Shown: positions 27,803 to 35,813 of the stretch, piece by piece
Numbering within the stretch: position 1 is the first letter of the stretch
Layout: every line of letters begins with the position of its first letter
Source of the DNA: Mycolicibacterium brisbanense
GTDB lineage: Bacteria > Actinomycetota > Actinomycetes > Mycobacteriales > Mycobacteriaceae
Length of the DNA: 64,000 nucleotides
Assembly: GCF_001570425.1 (NCBI RefSeq)
Contig: NZ_BCSX01000015.1
Span: forward strand, 1-64,000
Direction of reading: 5' to 3'
Notes under the pieces: generated by a model
What the model was told of the DNA's origin: nothing
Database searches by the model: none
The model's input: the letters and a program-made list of their open reading frames with translations, nothing else
Position numbers and translations under genes: made by a program

Positions 27803-29323
27803 ATGACTACACAGATTCCCCACTTCATCAACGGTGAGCGGACCGCGGCCGGATCGACTCGCACCGCCGATGTGCTCAATCCGAGCACCGGCGAGGTGCA
27901 GGCTCAGGTCCTGATGGCCTCCGCAGCCGACGTGGACGCCGCCGTCGCCATCGCGGTCGAAGCCCAGAAGACGTGGGCCGGCTTCAACCCGCAGCGCCGG
28001 GCCCGCGTCCTGATGCGCTTCATCGACCTGGTCAACCAGAACGCCGACGAACTGGCCCAACTGCTGTCCCTCGAGCACGGCAAGACCGTCGCCGACTCGC
28101 TGGGCGACATCCAGCGCGGCATCGAGGTGATCGAGTTCTCGGTGGGCATCCCACACCTGCTCAAGGGTGAGTTCACCGAAGGAGCCGGCACCGGCATCGA
28201 CGTGTACTCGATCCGCCAGCCGCTCGGCGTGGTCGCTGGGATCACCCCGTTCAACTTCCCCGCGATGATCCCGCTGTGGAAGGCGGGCCCCGCGCTGGCA
28301 TGCGGAAACGCGTTCATTCTCAAGCCTTCTGAGCGCGATCCCTCGGTGCCGCTGCGTCTCGCCGAATTGTTCATCGAAGCGGGCCTGCCCGCGGGCGTGT
28401 TCCAGGTGGTCCAGGGCGACAAGGAGGCCGTCGACGCGATCCTGACGCATCCGGGCATCCAGGCCGTCGGGTTCGTCGGCAGTTCCGACATCGCGCAGTA
28501 CATCTACTCGACCGCGGCCGCACACGCCAAGCGCGCCCAGTGCTTCGGTGGCGCCAAGAACCACATGATCGTCATGCCCGACGCCGACCTCGACCAGGCT
28601 GTCGACGCCTTGATCGGGGCAGGCTACGGCAGTGCCGGCGAACGCTGCATGGCCATCAGCGTCGCCGTTCCGGTGGGTGAGGAGACCGCGAACCGGCTGC
28701 GCGCGCGCCTGGTCGAGCGGGTCAACCAGCTGCGGGTGGGCCACAGCCTCGATCCCAAGGCCGACTATGGGCCGCTGGTGACCGAAGCTGCGCTCAACCG
28801 CGTCAAGGACTACATCGGCCAGGGCGTCGAGGCCGGTGCCGAGCTGGTGGTCGACGGCCGCGAACGAACCAGTGACGAGCTGACCTTCGGCGATGTGAGC
28901 CTGGAGGGTGGCTACTTCATCGGCCCCACCCTGTTCGACCACGTCACGCCCGACATGTCGATCTACACCGACGAGATCTTCGGCCCGGTGCTGTGCATCG
29001 TGCGGGCCCACGACTACGAGGAAGCGTTGCGGCTGCCGACCGAGCACGAGTACGGCAACGGCGTGGCGATCTTCACCCGCGACGGCGACGCCGCCCGCGA
29101 CTTCGTGTCCCGGGTCCAGGTCGGCATGGTCGGCGTCAACGTCCCGATCCCGGTTCCGGTGGCGTACCACACCTTCGGCGGCTGGAAGCGGTCCGGCTTC
29201 GGCGATCTCAACCAGCACGGCCCCGCGTCGATCCAGTTCTACACGAAGGTCAAGACCGTCACCGAGCGGTGGCCGTCGGGCATCAAGGACGGCGCAGAGT
29301 TCGTCATCCCCACCATGAAGTAG
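27803..29323 (+). CDS. mmsA: Methylmalonate-semialdehyde dehydrogenase (CoA-acylating)
   Basis: 506 residues, aldehyde dehydrogenase superfamily. MmsA oxidises methylmalonate or malonate semialdehyde with NAD and CoA to propionyl- or acetyl-CoA at the end of valine (and thymine) breakdown. Family features: PHFINGERTAAGSTRTADVLNP, FNFPAMIPLWKAGPALACGNAFILKPSERDPS, the catalytic Cys at 282 in AGERCMAISVAVP, and VGVNVPIPVPVAYHTFGGWKRSGFGD. ATG at 27803 gives the family N terminus; the open frame extends upstream through the MarR gene but is not coding. Followed by an acyl-CoA dehydrogenase after 7 bases. Confidence 0.95.
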   Translation: MTTQIPHFINGERTAAGSTRTADVLNPSTGEVQAQVLMASAADVDAAVAIAVEAQKTWAGFNPQRRARVLMRFIDLVNQNADELAQLLSLEHGKTVADSLGDIQRGIEVIEFSVGIPHLLKGEFTEGAGTGIDVYSIRQPLGVVAGITPFNFPAMIPLWKAGPALACGNAFILKPSERDPSVPLRLAELFIEAGLPAGVFQVVQGDKEAVDAILTHPGIQAVGFVGSSDIAQYIYSTAAAHAKRAQCFGGAKNHMIVMPDADLDQAVDALIGAGYGSAGERCMAISVAVPVGEETANRLRARLVERVNQLRVGHSLDPKADYGPLVTEAALNRVKDYIGQGVEAGAELVVDGRERTSDELTFGDVSLEGGYFIGPTLFDHVTPDMSIYTDEIFGPVLCIVRAHDYEEALRLPTEHEYGNGVAIFTRDGDAARDFVSRVQVGMVGVNVPIPVPVAYHTFGGWKRSGFGDLNQHGPASIQFYTKVKTVTERWPSGIKDGAEFVIPTMK

Positions 29324-29330
29324 CCCCACC

Positions 29331-30491
29331 GTGGACCTTTATGACCTGGATGACGACGAACGCGTGATCGCCGAGACGGCGGCCGCGTTCGCCGAAAAGC
29401 GCATCGCGCCATACGCGTTGGAGTGGGACGAGACGCATCACTTCCCCGTCGACGTGCTGCGCGAGGCGGCCGAACTCGGCATGGCGGCGATCTACTGCCA
29501 GGAGGACGCGGGCGGCAGCGGGCTGCGGCGACTGGATGCCGTGCGCATCTTCGAGCAGCTCGCCGCCGCCGACCCGGCCATCGCGGCATTCCTGTCCATT
29601 CACAACATGTGCGCGTGGATGGTGGACAGCTTCGGCACCGAGGAGCAGCGCAAGACCTGGGTGCCGCGGCTGGCGTCGATGGACGCCATCGCGAGCTACT
29701 GCCTGACCGAACCGGGCGCCGGGTCGGATGCCGCGGCCCTGCGCACCCGGGCGGTCCGCGACGGGGACGACTGGGTACTCGACGGCGACAAACAGTTCAT
29801 CTCCGGCGCGGGCAGCTCTGACGTCTACGTGGTGATGGCCAGAACCGGTGCAGAGGGACCGCGGGGCATATCCGCGTTCGTGGTCGAAAAGGGCACGCCC
29901 GGGCTGAGTTTCGGCGCCCAGGAGCAGAAGATGGGCTGGAACGCCCAGCCCACGGCGCAGGTGATCTTCGACGGTGTTCGGGTGCCTGCCGATGCACTGC
30001 TCGGCGGCACCGAGGGCACGGGGTTCGGCATCGCGATGAACGGGCTCAACGGTGGGCGCATCAACATCGCCGCGTGCTCGCTGGGCGGGGCGCAGATCGC
30101 GCACGACAAGGCGGTGGCCTATCTTGCCGACCGGCAGGCATTCGGCGGCGCGCTGCTCGACGAGCCCACCATCCGGTTCACGCTGGCCGACATGGCCACG
30201 GGACTGGAGACCTCACGAAACATGTTGTGGCGGGCGGCCTCCGCGTTGGATGCCAACCACCCCAACAAGGTGACGTTGTGCGCGATGGCCAAACGCTATG
30301 TGACCGACACGTGCTTCGAGGTGGCCGATCAGGCCCTGCAACTGCACGGTGGCTACGGCTATCTGCGCGAGTACGGGTTGGAGAAAATCGTCCGCGATCT
30401 ACGGGTGCACCGCATCCTTGAGGGAACCAACGAAATCATGCGCGTGGTGATCGGGCGCGCGACCGCGGGCCGAGCCCGCGCTTCAGCATAG
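29331..30491 (+). CDS. Acyl-CoA dehydrogenase, probable isobutyryl-CoA dehydrogenase
   Basis: 386 residues with the acyl-CoA dehydrogenase fold: CLTEPGAGSDAAALRT (flavin-binding signature), QFISGAGSSDVYVVMAR, FGGALLDEPTIRFTLADMATGLE, and the C-terminal QLHGGYGYLREYGLEKIVRDLRVHRILEGTNEIMR with the catalytic Glu region. Set between mmsA and mmsB, it most likely turns isobutyryl-CoA into methacrylyl-CoA in valine catabolism. GTG start at 29331, 7 bases after the mmsA stop. The last codons overlap a GCGGGCCGAGCCCGC palindrome. Confidence 0.9.
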   Translation: MDLYDLDDDERVIAETAAAFAEKRIAPYALEWDETHHFPVDVLREAAELGMAAIYCQEDAGGSGLRRLDAVRIFEQLAAADPAIAAFLSIHNMCAWMVDSFGTEEQRKTWVPRLASMDAIASYCLTEPGAGSDAAALRTRAVRDGDDWVLDGDKQFISGAGSSDVYVVMARTGAEGPRGISAFVVEKGTPGLSFGAQEQKMGWNAQPTAQVIFDGVRVPADALLGGTEGTGFGIAMNGLNGGRINIAACSLGGAQIAHDKAVAYLADRQAFGGALLDEPTIRFTLADMATGLETSRNMLWRAASALDANHPNKVTLCAMAKRYVTDTCFEVADQALQLHGGYGYLREYGLEKIVRDLRVHRILEGTNEIMRVVIGRATAGRARASA

Positions 30492-30506
30492 GCGGGCAGA
30501 GCCCGC
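30465..30506. repeat. Two adjacent small palindromes GCGGGC-N3-GCCCGC
   Basis: GCGGGCCGAGCCCGC at 30465-30479, inside the end of the acyl-CoA dehydrogenase gene, and GCGGGCAGAGCCCGC at 30492-30506, just past its stop. They could fold as two hairpins before the mmsB ribosome site. The second has a near copy at 6761-6775. Confidence 0.6.
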
Positions 30507-30524
30507 GTGGGATAGGAGTTGCAC

Positions 30525-31397
30525 GTGAGCACAATCGCTTTCCTGGGTCTCGGTCACATGGGCGGCCCGATGGCTGCCAACCTGGTGACCGCCGGGCACA
30601 CCGTGCACGGATTCGACCCCGCCCCGGCGGCGCAGGAAGCCGCAAAGGCCAACGGCGTCACCGTCTTCGGTAGCGGGCCCGAGGCCGTCGCGGGTGCCGA
30701 CGTGGTGATCACCATGTTGGCCAACGGCGCGCAGGTGAAGAGCTGCTACGCCGAGGTGCTGCCGGCCGCGTCGGCAGGCGCACTGTTCATCGACAGCTCC
30801 ACCATCTCGGTCGACGATGCCCGTGAGGTCCACAAGCTGGCCGGCGAGCACGGTTTCGGTCAGCTCGACGCCCCGGTGTCCGGCGGCGTCAAGGGTGCGG
30901 TGGCCGGCACCCTGGCATTCATGGTCGGTGGACCCGACGACGCTGTCGCCGCGGCCCGTACGGTACTGGAACCCATGGCGGGCAAGATCATTCACTGCGG
31001 CGCCGCCGGATCGGGCCAGGCCGCCAAGGTGTGCAACAACATGGTGCTGGCGGTGCAGCAGATCGCCGTCGGTGAGGCATTCGTACTGGCCGAGAAACTC
31101 GGCCTGGACAAGCAGGCGCTGTTCGACGTGATCACGGGCGCGACGGGCAACTGCTGGGCTGTGCACACCAATTGCCCTGTGCCAGGACCTGTTCCGACGT
31201 CCCCCGCCAACAACAGTTTCAAACCGGGGTTCGCCACGGCGTTGATGAACAAGGATCTGGGCCTGGCAATGGCGGCCGTGGAGTCGACGGGTTCGTCGGC
31301 GCCGCTGGGCACCCATGCCGCGGAAATCTACGCCAAGTTCGCCGTCGACCATGCCGACTTGGACTTCAGCGCGGTGATCGAGACGCTGCGGGGCTGA
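30525..31397 (+). CDS. mmsB: 3-hydroxyisobutyrate dehydrogenase
   Basis: 290 residues, beta-hydroxyacid dehydrogenase family. It oxidises 3-hydroxyisobutyrate to methylmalonate semialdehyde, feeding MmsA. Landmarks: NAD-binding AFLGLGHMGGPMAANL, the substrate-binding QLDAPVSGGVKGAVAGTLAFMVGG, and the catalytic Lys region GSGQAAKVCNNMVLAVQQI. The C-terminal FKPGFATALMNKDLGLAMAA is also conserved. GTG at 30525 has TAGGAG 6 bases before it, which decides against the TTG two codons upstream. Last gene of the mmsA operon. Confidence 0.94.
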   Translation: MSTIAFLGLGHMGGPMAANLVTAGHTVHGFDPAPAAQEAAKANGVTVFGSGPEAVAGADVVITMLANGAQVKSCYAEVLPAASAGALFIDSSTISVDDAREVHKLAGEHGFGQLDAPVSGGVKGAVAGTLAFMVGGPDDAVAAARTVLEPMAGKIIHCGAAGSGQAAKVCNNMVLAVQQIAVGEAFVLAEKLGLDKQALFDVITGATGNCWAVHTNCPVPGPVPTSPANNSFKPGFATALMNKDLGLAMAAVESTGSSAPLGTHAAEIYAKFAVDHADLDFSAVIETLRG

Positions 31398-31402
31398 GCG
31401 CC

Positions 31403-32209
31403 CTAGGCGGCCGTCGGGCTGTGCTGCGCCCACCACGAGGCGTGCAGGCGTCGGCAGGTCGCCAACCGCAGCGCGTCGTCCGTGCCCGTGTAATCCGGGC
31501 GTACCGCGACTGCCGGGAGGGCCGCGCCCATGTCGGCGCCGACGAGCACGCTGGCCAGCCCCGCTGCGTTCGCGGCCCGCAGCCCGGCGCTCGATCCGGC
31601 GACGCCCAGCGCCTCGTGCGCGGACACGCCGAGCTCGGCCAGGGCGTGCTGGTGGGCGGCGCCGTGCCTCGACGAGGTGACGTCGTCACCGGTGACGACG
31701 GTTTCCACCAGGCCCTCGCCGACCAGCTGGCGCACCAGCGGCTCGACCCACCGGCGCCGCCCGCTCGACACCACGCCGACGGGTACCTCGGCGGCGAAGG
31801 CGTCCATGACCAGGTCGAGCAGACCGGGCCGCGGAGCCAGGCCCGCGTCGAGGATCATCTCGTCGAACATCATGTCCTTGGTGGCACAGATCTCGTCGGC
31901 GAGCACCTCGGTGAGCACGTCGCATTCCGGTCCCACGCAGCGCTTGCGGAGCTCGGCAGCGACCCGCTGGCGTTCGTCGTGCAGCGCCAACAGCTGCCGG
32001 TACCGCGCCACGCTCCACTCCAGGGGCAGGCCGTGCGCGGCGAATGCCGCGTTGAACACGACCCGATGACCGTCGACATCCAGGTCTGACAGCGCGTCGA
32101 GATCGAAGATCACCGCACGCAGCGGGAACGCTCCTGCATCTGTCGGCTCAGGACAGTCCCACCAGAACCGTCCGGCACGCCATGTTTTCTCCTGAGGTGA
32201 GGACACCAC
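31403..32209 (-). CDS. HAD-superfamily hydrolase-like protein with altered first motif
   Basis: Core of about 240 residues resembling phosphoglycolate phosphatase/beta-phosphoglucomutase HADs: AVIFDLDALSDLDVDGHRVVFNAAFAAHGL, VPVGVVSSGRRRWVEPLVRQL (motif II), and GVAGSSAGLRAANAAGLASVLVG. Motif I reads DLDALSD rather than DxDGT, and motif III/IV reads GSSAGL instead of DS/GD pairs, so catalysis may be weakened. The start is unsure: GTG codons at 32209, 32206 and 32113 are all possible, and a CTG at 32122 has the best-spaced AGGAG. Convergent with mmsB and divergent from the two-component pair. Confidence 0.65.
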   Translation of the reverse strand: MVSSPQEKTWRAGRFWWDCPEPTDAGAFPLRAVIFDLDALSDLDVDGHRVVFNAAFAAHGLPLEWSVARYRQLLALHDERQRVAAELRKRCVGPECDVLTEVLADEICATKDMMFDEMILDAGLAPRPGLLDLVMDAFAAEVPVGVVSSGRRRWVEPLVRQLVGEGLVETVVTGDDVTSSRHGAAHQHALAELGVSAHEALGVAGSSAGLRAANAAGLASVLVGADMGAALPAVAVRPDYTGTDDALRLATCRRLHASWWAQHSPTAA

Positions 32210-32325
32210 CTGAGAGTGGCCCACGTCACAAGCCCTGCGCCTCCCCCCTAGGGGTGATTGGGCATGCGAACTTCGTCCGCTGGATGTATCTGCTCCTCGC
32301 ACGCGCAGCCACATAAGGTGATGCC

Positions 32326-32985
32326 ATGGCGCCCTCCCCAGTGCGCCTTGTGCTGGTCGATGACCACGAAATGGTCATCGAGGGTCTCAAGGCCATGCTC
32401 GCCGCGTTCGAAGACCGGGTTCTGGTGGTAGGCCACGCGGTCGGCGCTGAGCGAGCGCTCAGCGTTGTCGCCGAACTGGACCCCGACATCGTGCTGTGCG
32501 ATGTCCGTATGCAGGGCTCCAGCGGTCTGGATCTGTGCCGCGACTTGCGGGAACGTGATCCGGACCGCAAAGTGGTGATGCTGAGCGTGTACGACGACGA
32601 GCAGTACCTGTTCCAGGCGTTGCGGGTCGGCGCATCGGGTTACCTGCTCAAGAGCATCAGCAGCGACGAGTTGGTCCGCCAGATCGAATTCGCCCATGGT
32701 GGCGCCACCGCGATCGATCCGGGCATGGCCGCCCGCGCCGCCGACACGGCCGCGCGCTTGCAGCGCGACGAGTTCTGGCCGGGTGTCCGGCAGGGCCTCA
32801 CCCAGCGGGAGAGCGAGATCCTCTCGTTCGTGGTGGCGGGCCTCTCCAACCGCGGTATCGCCACCAAGCTGGTGATCGGCGAGGAGACCGTCAAGACCCA
32901 CCTGCGGTCCATCTACCGCAAGCTGGGCGTCAGTGACCGCGCCGGCGCCGTCGCCACCGCCCTACGCGAAGGCATCTACCAATGA
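32326..32985 (+). CDS. NarL/FixJ-family response regulator
   Basis: 219 residues. Receiver: VDDHEMVIEG (acidic pair D12-D13), phosphoacceptor D59 in VLCDVRMQGSSG, S87 and K109 (GYLLKS). DNA-binding LuxR-type HTH at about 155-215: LTQRESEILSFVVAGLSNRGIATKLVIGEETVKTHLRSIYRKLGV. ATG at 32326 with AAGGTG upstream. Its stop overlaps the kinase start (ATGA), so the pair forms one transcription unit. Targets are unknown; the neighbouring valine genes and HAD gene are candidates. Confidence 0.92.
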   Translation: MAPSPVRLVLVDDHEMVIEGLKAMLAAFEDRVLVVGHAVGAERALSVVAELDPDIVLCDVRMQGSSGLDLCRDLRERDPDRKVVMLSVYDDEQYLFQALRVGASGYLLKSISSDELVRQIEFAHGGATAIDPGMAARAADTAARLQRDEFWPGVRQGLTQRESEILSFVVAGLSNRGIATKLVIGEETVKTHLRSIYRKLGVSDRAGAVATALREGIYQ

Positions 32986-34184
32986 CCAGTGAATTCGGCC
33001 CCATGGTGCTCACCGCCGACCGCGAGCTCGCGCTGCTGCGGGAGCTCATCCAGGCCACCTCCAGCGGCCCCGGCGTGGAGCACCTCGCGGCCGCGGCAGC
33101 CCGGATGATCACCGCGGCCACCGCGACCGATGTGTGCTTCGTGCACGTGCTCGACGACTCCGACCGGGCCCTGACGCTGGCCGGCGCCACCCCGCCGTTC
33201 GACGCCGAGGTCGGCAAGATCCGGCTGCCGCTCGGGCAGGGCATCTCGGGCTGGGTGGCCAGCCACCGCGAGCCTGTGGTGATCAGCCACGACAAGGAGG
33301 CCGATCCCCGCTATCTACCGTTCGAAACGCTGCGCGGACGCGATTTCACCTCGATGGTGTCGGTGCCGATGGAGACCGATCCTGGTGGGCTGGTGGGCGT
33401 CCTCAACGTGCACACCGTCAATCGGCGGGAGTTCGGGGAACGCGACGTCGAGTTGCTGATCGTGATCGGCCGGCTCATCGCCGGGGCGCTGCACCAGGCC
33501 CGGCTGCACCGGCAGCTGGTGGCCCGCGAACGGGCCCACGAGAATTTCGTCGAGCAGGTCATCGAGGCGCAGGAGATCGAGCGGCGCCGGCTGGCGGGCG
33601 ACATCCACGACGGCATCTCGCAGCGGCTGGTGACGTTGTCCTACCGGCTCGATGCCGCGGCACGCGCCGTTGACGACCCCCGCGCGCTGGCCGAACAACT
33701 CGACAAGGCACGAGAACTGGTCGACCTGACCCTGCAGGAGGCCCGCGCCGCGATCAGCGGGCTGCGGCCTCCGGTGCTCGACGACCTCGGCTTGGCGGGC
33801 GGTTTGGCAAGCCTGGCTCGGTCCATCCCCGGGATAGATCTCGAGGTCGATCTCGCCGAGACCCGGGTGCCCGACCACATCGAGCTGGCCCTCTACCGGA
33901 TCGCGCAGGAATGCCTGCAGAACGTGGTCAAGCACGCCGACGCGAGCCGGGCCCGGCTCACCTTCACCTTGGATGACAACGTGGCTCGGCTCGAAATCGT
34001 GGACGACGGAAAGGGTTTCGACACTTTCGAGCATCCGCTGGGCAGCGACGAAATGGGTGGCTACGGCTTGCTGTCGATGGCTGAGCGCGCCGAGATCGTC
34101 GGGGGCCGACTCAACATCCGGTCACGGCCGGGAGCGGGAACGGCCGTCACCGCGACCATTCCGCTGCCCGCCGTGCTCGATTAG
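32982..34184 (+). CDS. GAF-domain histidine kinase (HisKA_3, NarX/DevS-like)
   Basis: 400 residues without membrane segments. A GAF domain covers about residues 35-170 (GVEHLAAAAARMITAATATDVCFVHVL, LPLGQGISGWVASHREPVVI, VPMETDPGGLVGVLNVHT). The phosphorylated His lies in EIERRRLAGDIHDGISQRLV. The ATPase part has YRIAQECLQNVVKHADASRA (N box), EIVDDGKGFD (G1) and GGYGLLSMAERAEIVGG (G2). It resembles the DevS/DosT class in layout but with one GAF domain; no heme-binding His can be assigned. Partner of the overlapping response regulator. Confidence 0.9.
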   Translation: MTSEFGPMVLTADRELALLRELIQATSSGPGVEHLAAAAARMITAATATDVCFVHVLDDSDRALTLAGATPPFDAEVGKIRLPLGQGISGWVASHREPVVISHDKEADPRYLPFETLRGRDFTSMVSVPMETDPGGLVGVLNVHTVNRREFGERDVELLIVIGRLIAGALHQARLHRQLVARERAHENFVEQVIEAQEIERRRLAGDIHDGISQRLVTLSYRLDAAARAVDDPRALAEQLDKARELVDLTLQEARAAISGLRPPVLDDLGLAGGLASLARSIPGIDLEVDLAETRVPDHIELALYRIAQECLQNVVKHADASRARLTFTLDDNVARLEIVDDGKGFDTFEHPLGSDEMGGYGLLSMAERAEIVGGRLNIRSRPGAGTAVTATIPLPAVLD

Positions 34185-34223
34185 GCCCGCGCGCGAGGAG
34201 GACCAGCAGTTTCCGGAAGCGCT

Positions 34224-34727
34224 TCAGAAGTCCCCGGAGTTGCGCCGCAGCGTCTCGATCGACGCCACCAGCGCGCGGGACTGTTCCGCGGACATCCCGA
34301 CATCCCCGAACACCTGATCGTTGAGGGTCACCGTGGCTTCCTCGACGGTGGACCGCCCCAGTTCGGTGATCTGCACCAGGGTGGTGCGGCCGTCGGTGGG
34401 ATGCGGTATGCGCTGCACCAGCCCGTTGGCCTCCAGCCGGCGGATGGCGTGCGTGACGCTGGTGACGTGCACCTGCAGCCGGTCGGATGCCTTGGTGATG
34501 GGCAGCGCACCCGCCCTGCTGAAGGCCAGCAGCCGCAGCAACTCGAAGCGCGAGAAGCTCAGGTCGTACGGCCGCAGCGCGGTCTCCACCCGGGCCAGCA
34601 GGATCTGGTGCGCGCGCATCACCGACGTCACCGCGACCATCCCGTCGGCCACGTCACCCCAGCCCGCCGCCACCCAGTTGGCACGGGCCAATGCGATGGG
34701 ATCACGCTTGTCGGGTGGTGAGGGCAC
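34224..34727 (-). CDS. MarR-family transcriptional regulator
   Basis: 167 residues with a MarR winged helix: FSRFELLRLLAFSRAGALPITKASDRLQVHVTSVTHAIRRLEANGLVQRIPHPTDGRTTLVQITELG. The DGR of the wing tip is conserved. It starts with GTG at 34727. It stands 51 bases before the end of the aminotransferase gene to its right (same strand, so it lies downstream of that operon) and may be read through from it. Ligand and targets cannot be told. Confidence 0.85.
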   Translation of the reverse strand: MPSPPDKRDPIALARANWVAAGWGDVADGMVAVTSVMRAHQILLARVETALRPYDLSFSRFELLRLLAFSRAGALPITKASDRLQVHVTSVTHAIRRLEANGLVQRIPHPTDGRTTLVQITELGRSTVEEATVTLNDQVFGDVGMSAEQSRALVASIETLRRNSGDF

Positions 34728-34778
34728 GCTTCTTCTTACCGCATCACCGCTACCCGCGGTGCGAACAGCGCGGCGAAC

Positions 34779-35813
34779 TCAGCGCAACGCCGTGCGCACC
34801 GCCCGCAGCACTGCCCGCGTCGACTCCCGCGAGCCCACCGTGATTCGCACACCTCCGTCGGGATAGTGCCTGACCTGCACGCCCGCACCGTCGAACACAT
34901 CCTGCCAACGCCGCTCGCAGGCGGGTAGGTAGACGAAGTTGGCCTGCCCTTCGGTGGTGTAGAAACCCATCGACCGCAACCGCAGCTGCAGATACCGGCG
35001 CTCCGCGGAGATCAACCGAATCCGCTGCCGGAGTTGACTTTCGGCGTCATAGGAGGCTGCGACCGCCACCAGACCACTCAGCGGGGTGCCGAACGGCAGT
35101 TGCATGGACCACAAGGTGCGGCCCAGATCCGGAGCGCAGAAGCCGTATCCGACCCGCAGCCCGGCCAGTCCGTAGGCCTTCGAGAAGGTCCGTACCACCA
35201 CCACATTGCCGAACCGACGGACCAGGCTGGGCGCATCGATGCGGTGCTCATCGGGCAGGAATTCCACGTAGGCCTCGTCGAGCAGCACGACGGTGTCCCG
35301 GGGCACGCGCGCGAGGAACCGTTCGATGTCGGCTGCCGGTTCGACCGTTCCGGTGGGATTGTGTGGTCGGCACACGATCACCACCCTGGCCTTCTGGGCC
35401 GCGTCGGCCATGGCATCGAGGTCGTGATGGCCGTGCTGGTCGAGCGGCACCGTCACCGCCTGTAACCGGGCCATCTGCGCGAAGATCGGAAATCCGTCGA
35501 AGGTCGGCGCCGCCATGACCATCGTTTCCCCCGGGCTGCTGACCGCGTGCAACACCTGCATCGTCACGCCCGTGGCGCCGGATCCGATGATCACCTGCGA
35601 CTCTCGCACCCCGACGTGGCCGGCGATCAACGATCGCAGCCGCTGCGGCAGGAACTCGGGGTACCGGTTGGCGCTGTCGATCGACGCAGCCATCGCCGAG
35701 CGCACAGCAGGCAACGGCGGAAAGGGACATTCGTTGAGCGACAACGCCAACGGGTTGACCGCATCGGGGATCGAGCCGACCACGCCGAGCAGCGCAGCGG
35801 GTGGTGTGCCCAT
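34779..35813 (-). CDS. HisC-like PLP-dependent aminotransferase
   Basis: 344 residues, fold type I, class II aminotransferase subgroup of histidinol-phosphate aminotransferases. Visible: LSLNECPFPPLPAV near the N terminus, VCRPHNPTGTVEP (N152), LLDEAYVEFLPDEH (D179, Y182), the PLP lysine K212 in RTFSKAYGLAGLRVGYGF, and YPDGGVRITVGSRES (substrate carboxylate Arg). Start ATG at 35813 overlaps the KAS III stop by one base; an upstream open frame would overlap that gene. As last gene of the ThDP-SRPBCC-KAS III unit it probably aminates a ketone or keto acid made by the others rather than serving histidine synthesis. Confidence 0.85.
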   Translation of the reverse strand: MGTPPAALLGVVGSIPDAVNPLALSLNECPFPPLPAVRSAMAASIDSANRYPEFLPQRLRSLIAGHVGVRESQVIIGSGATGVTMQVLHAVSSPGETMVMAAPTFDGFPIFAQMARLQAVTVPLDQHGHHDLDAMADAAQKARVVIVCRPHNPTGTVEPAADIERFLARVPRDTVVLLDEAYVEFLPDEHRIDAPSLVRRFGNVVVVRTFSKAYGLAGLRVGYGFCAPDLGRTLWSMQLPFGTPLSGLVAVAASYDAESQLRQRIRLISAERRYLQLRLRSMGFYTTEGQANFVYLPACERRWQDVFDGAGVQVRHYPDGGVRITVGSRESTRAVLRAVRTALR

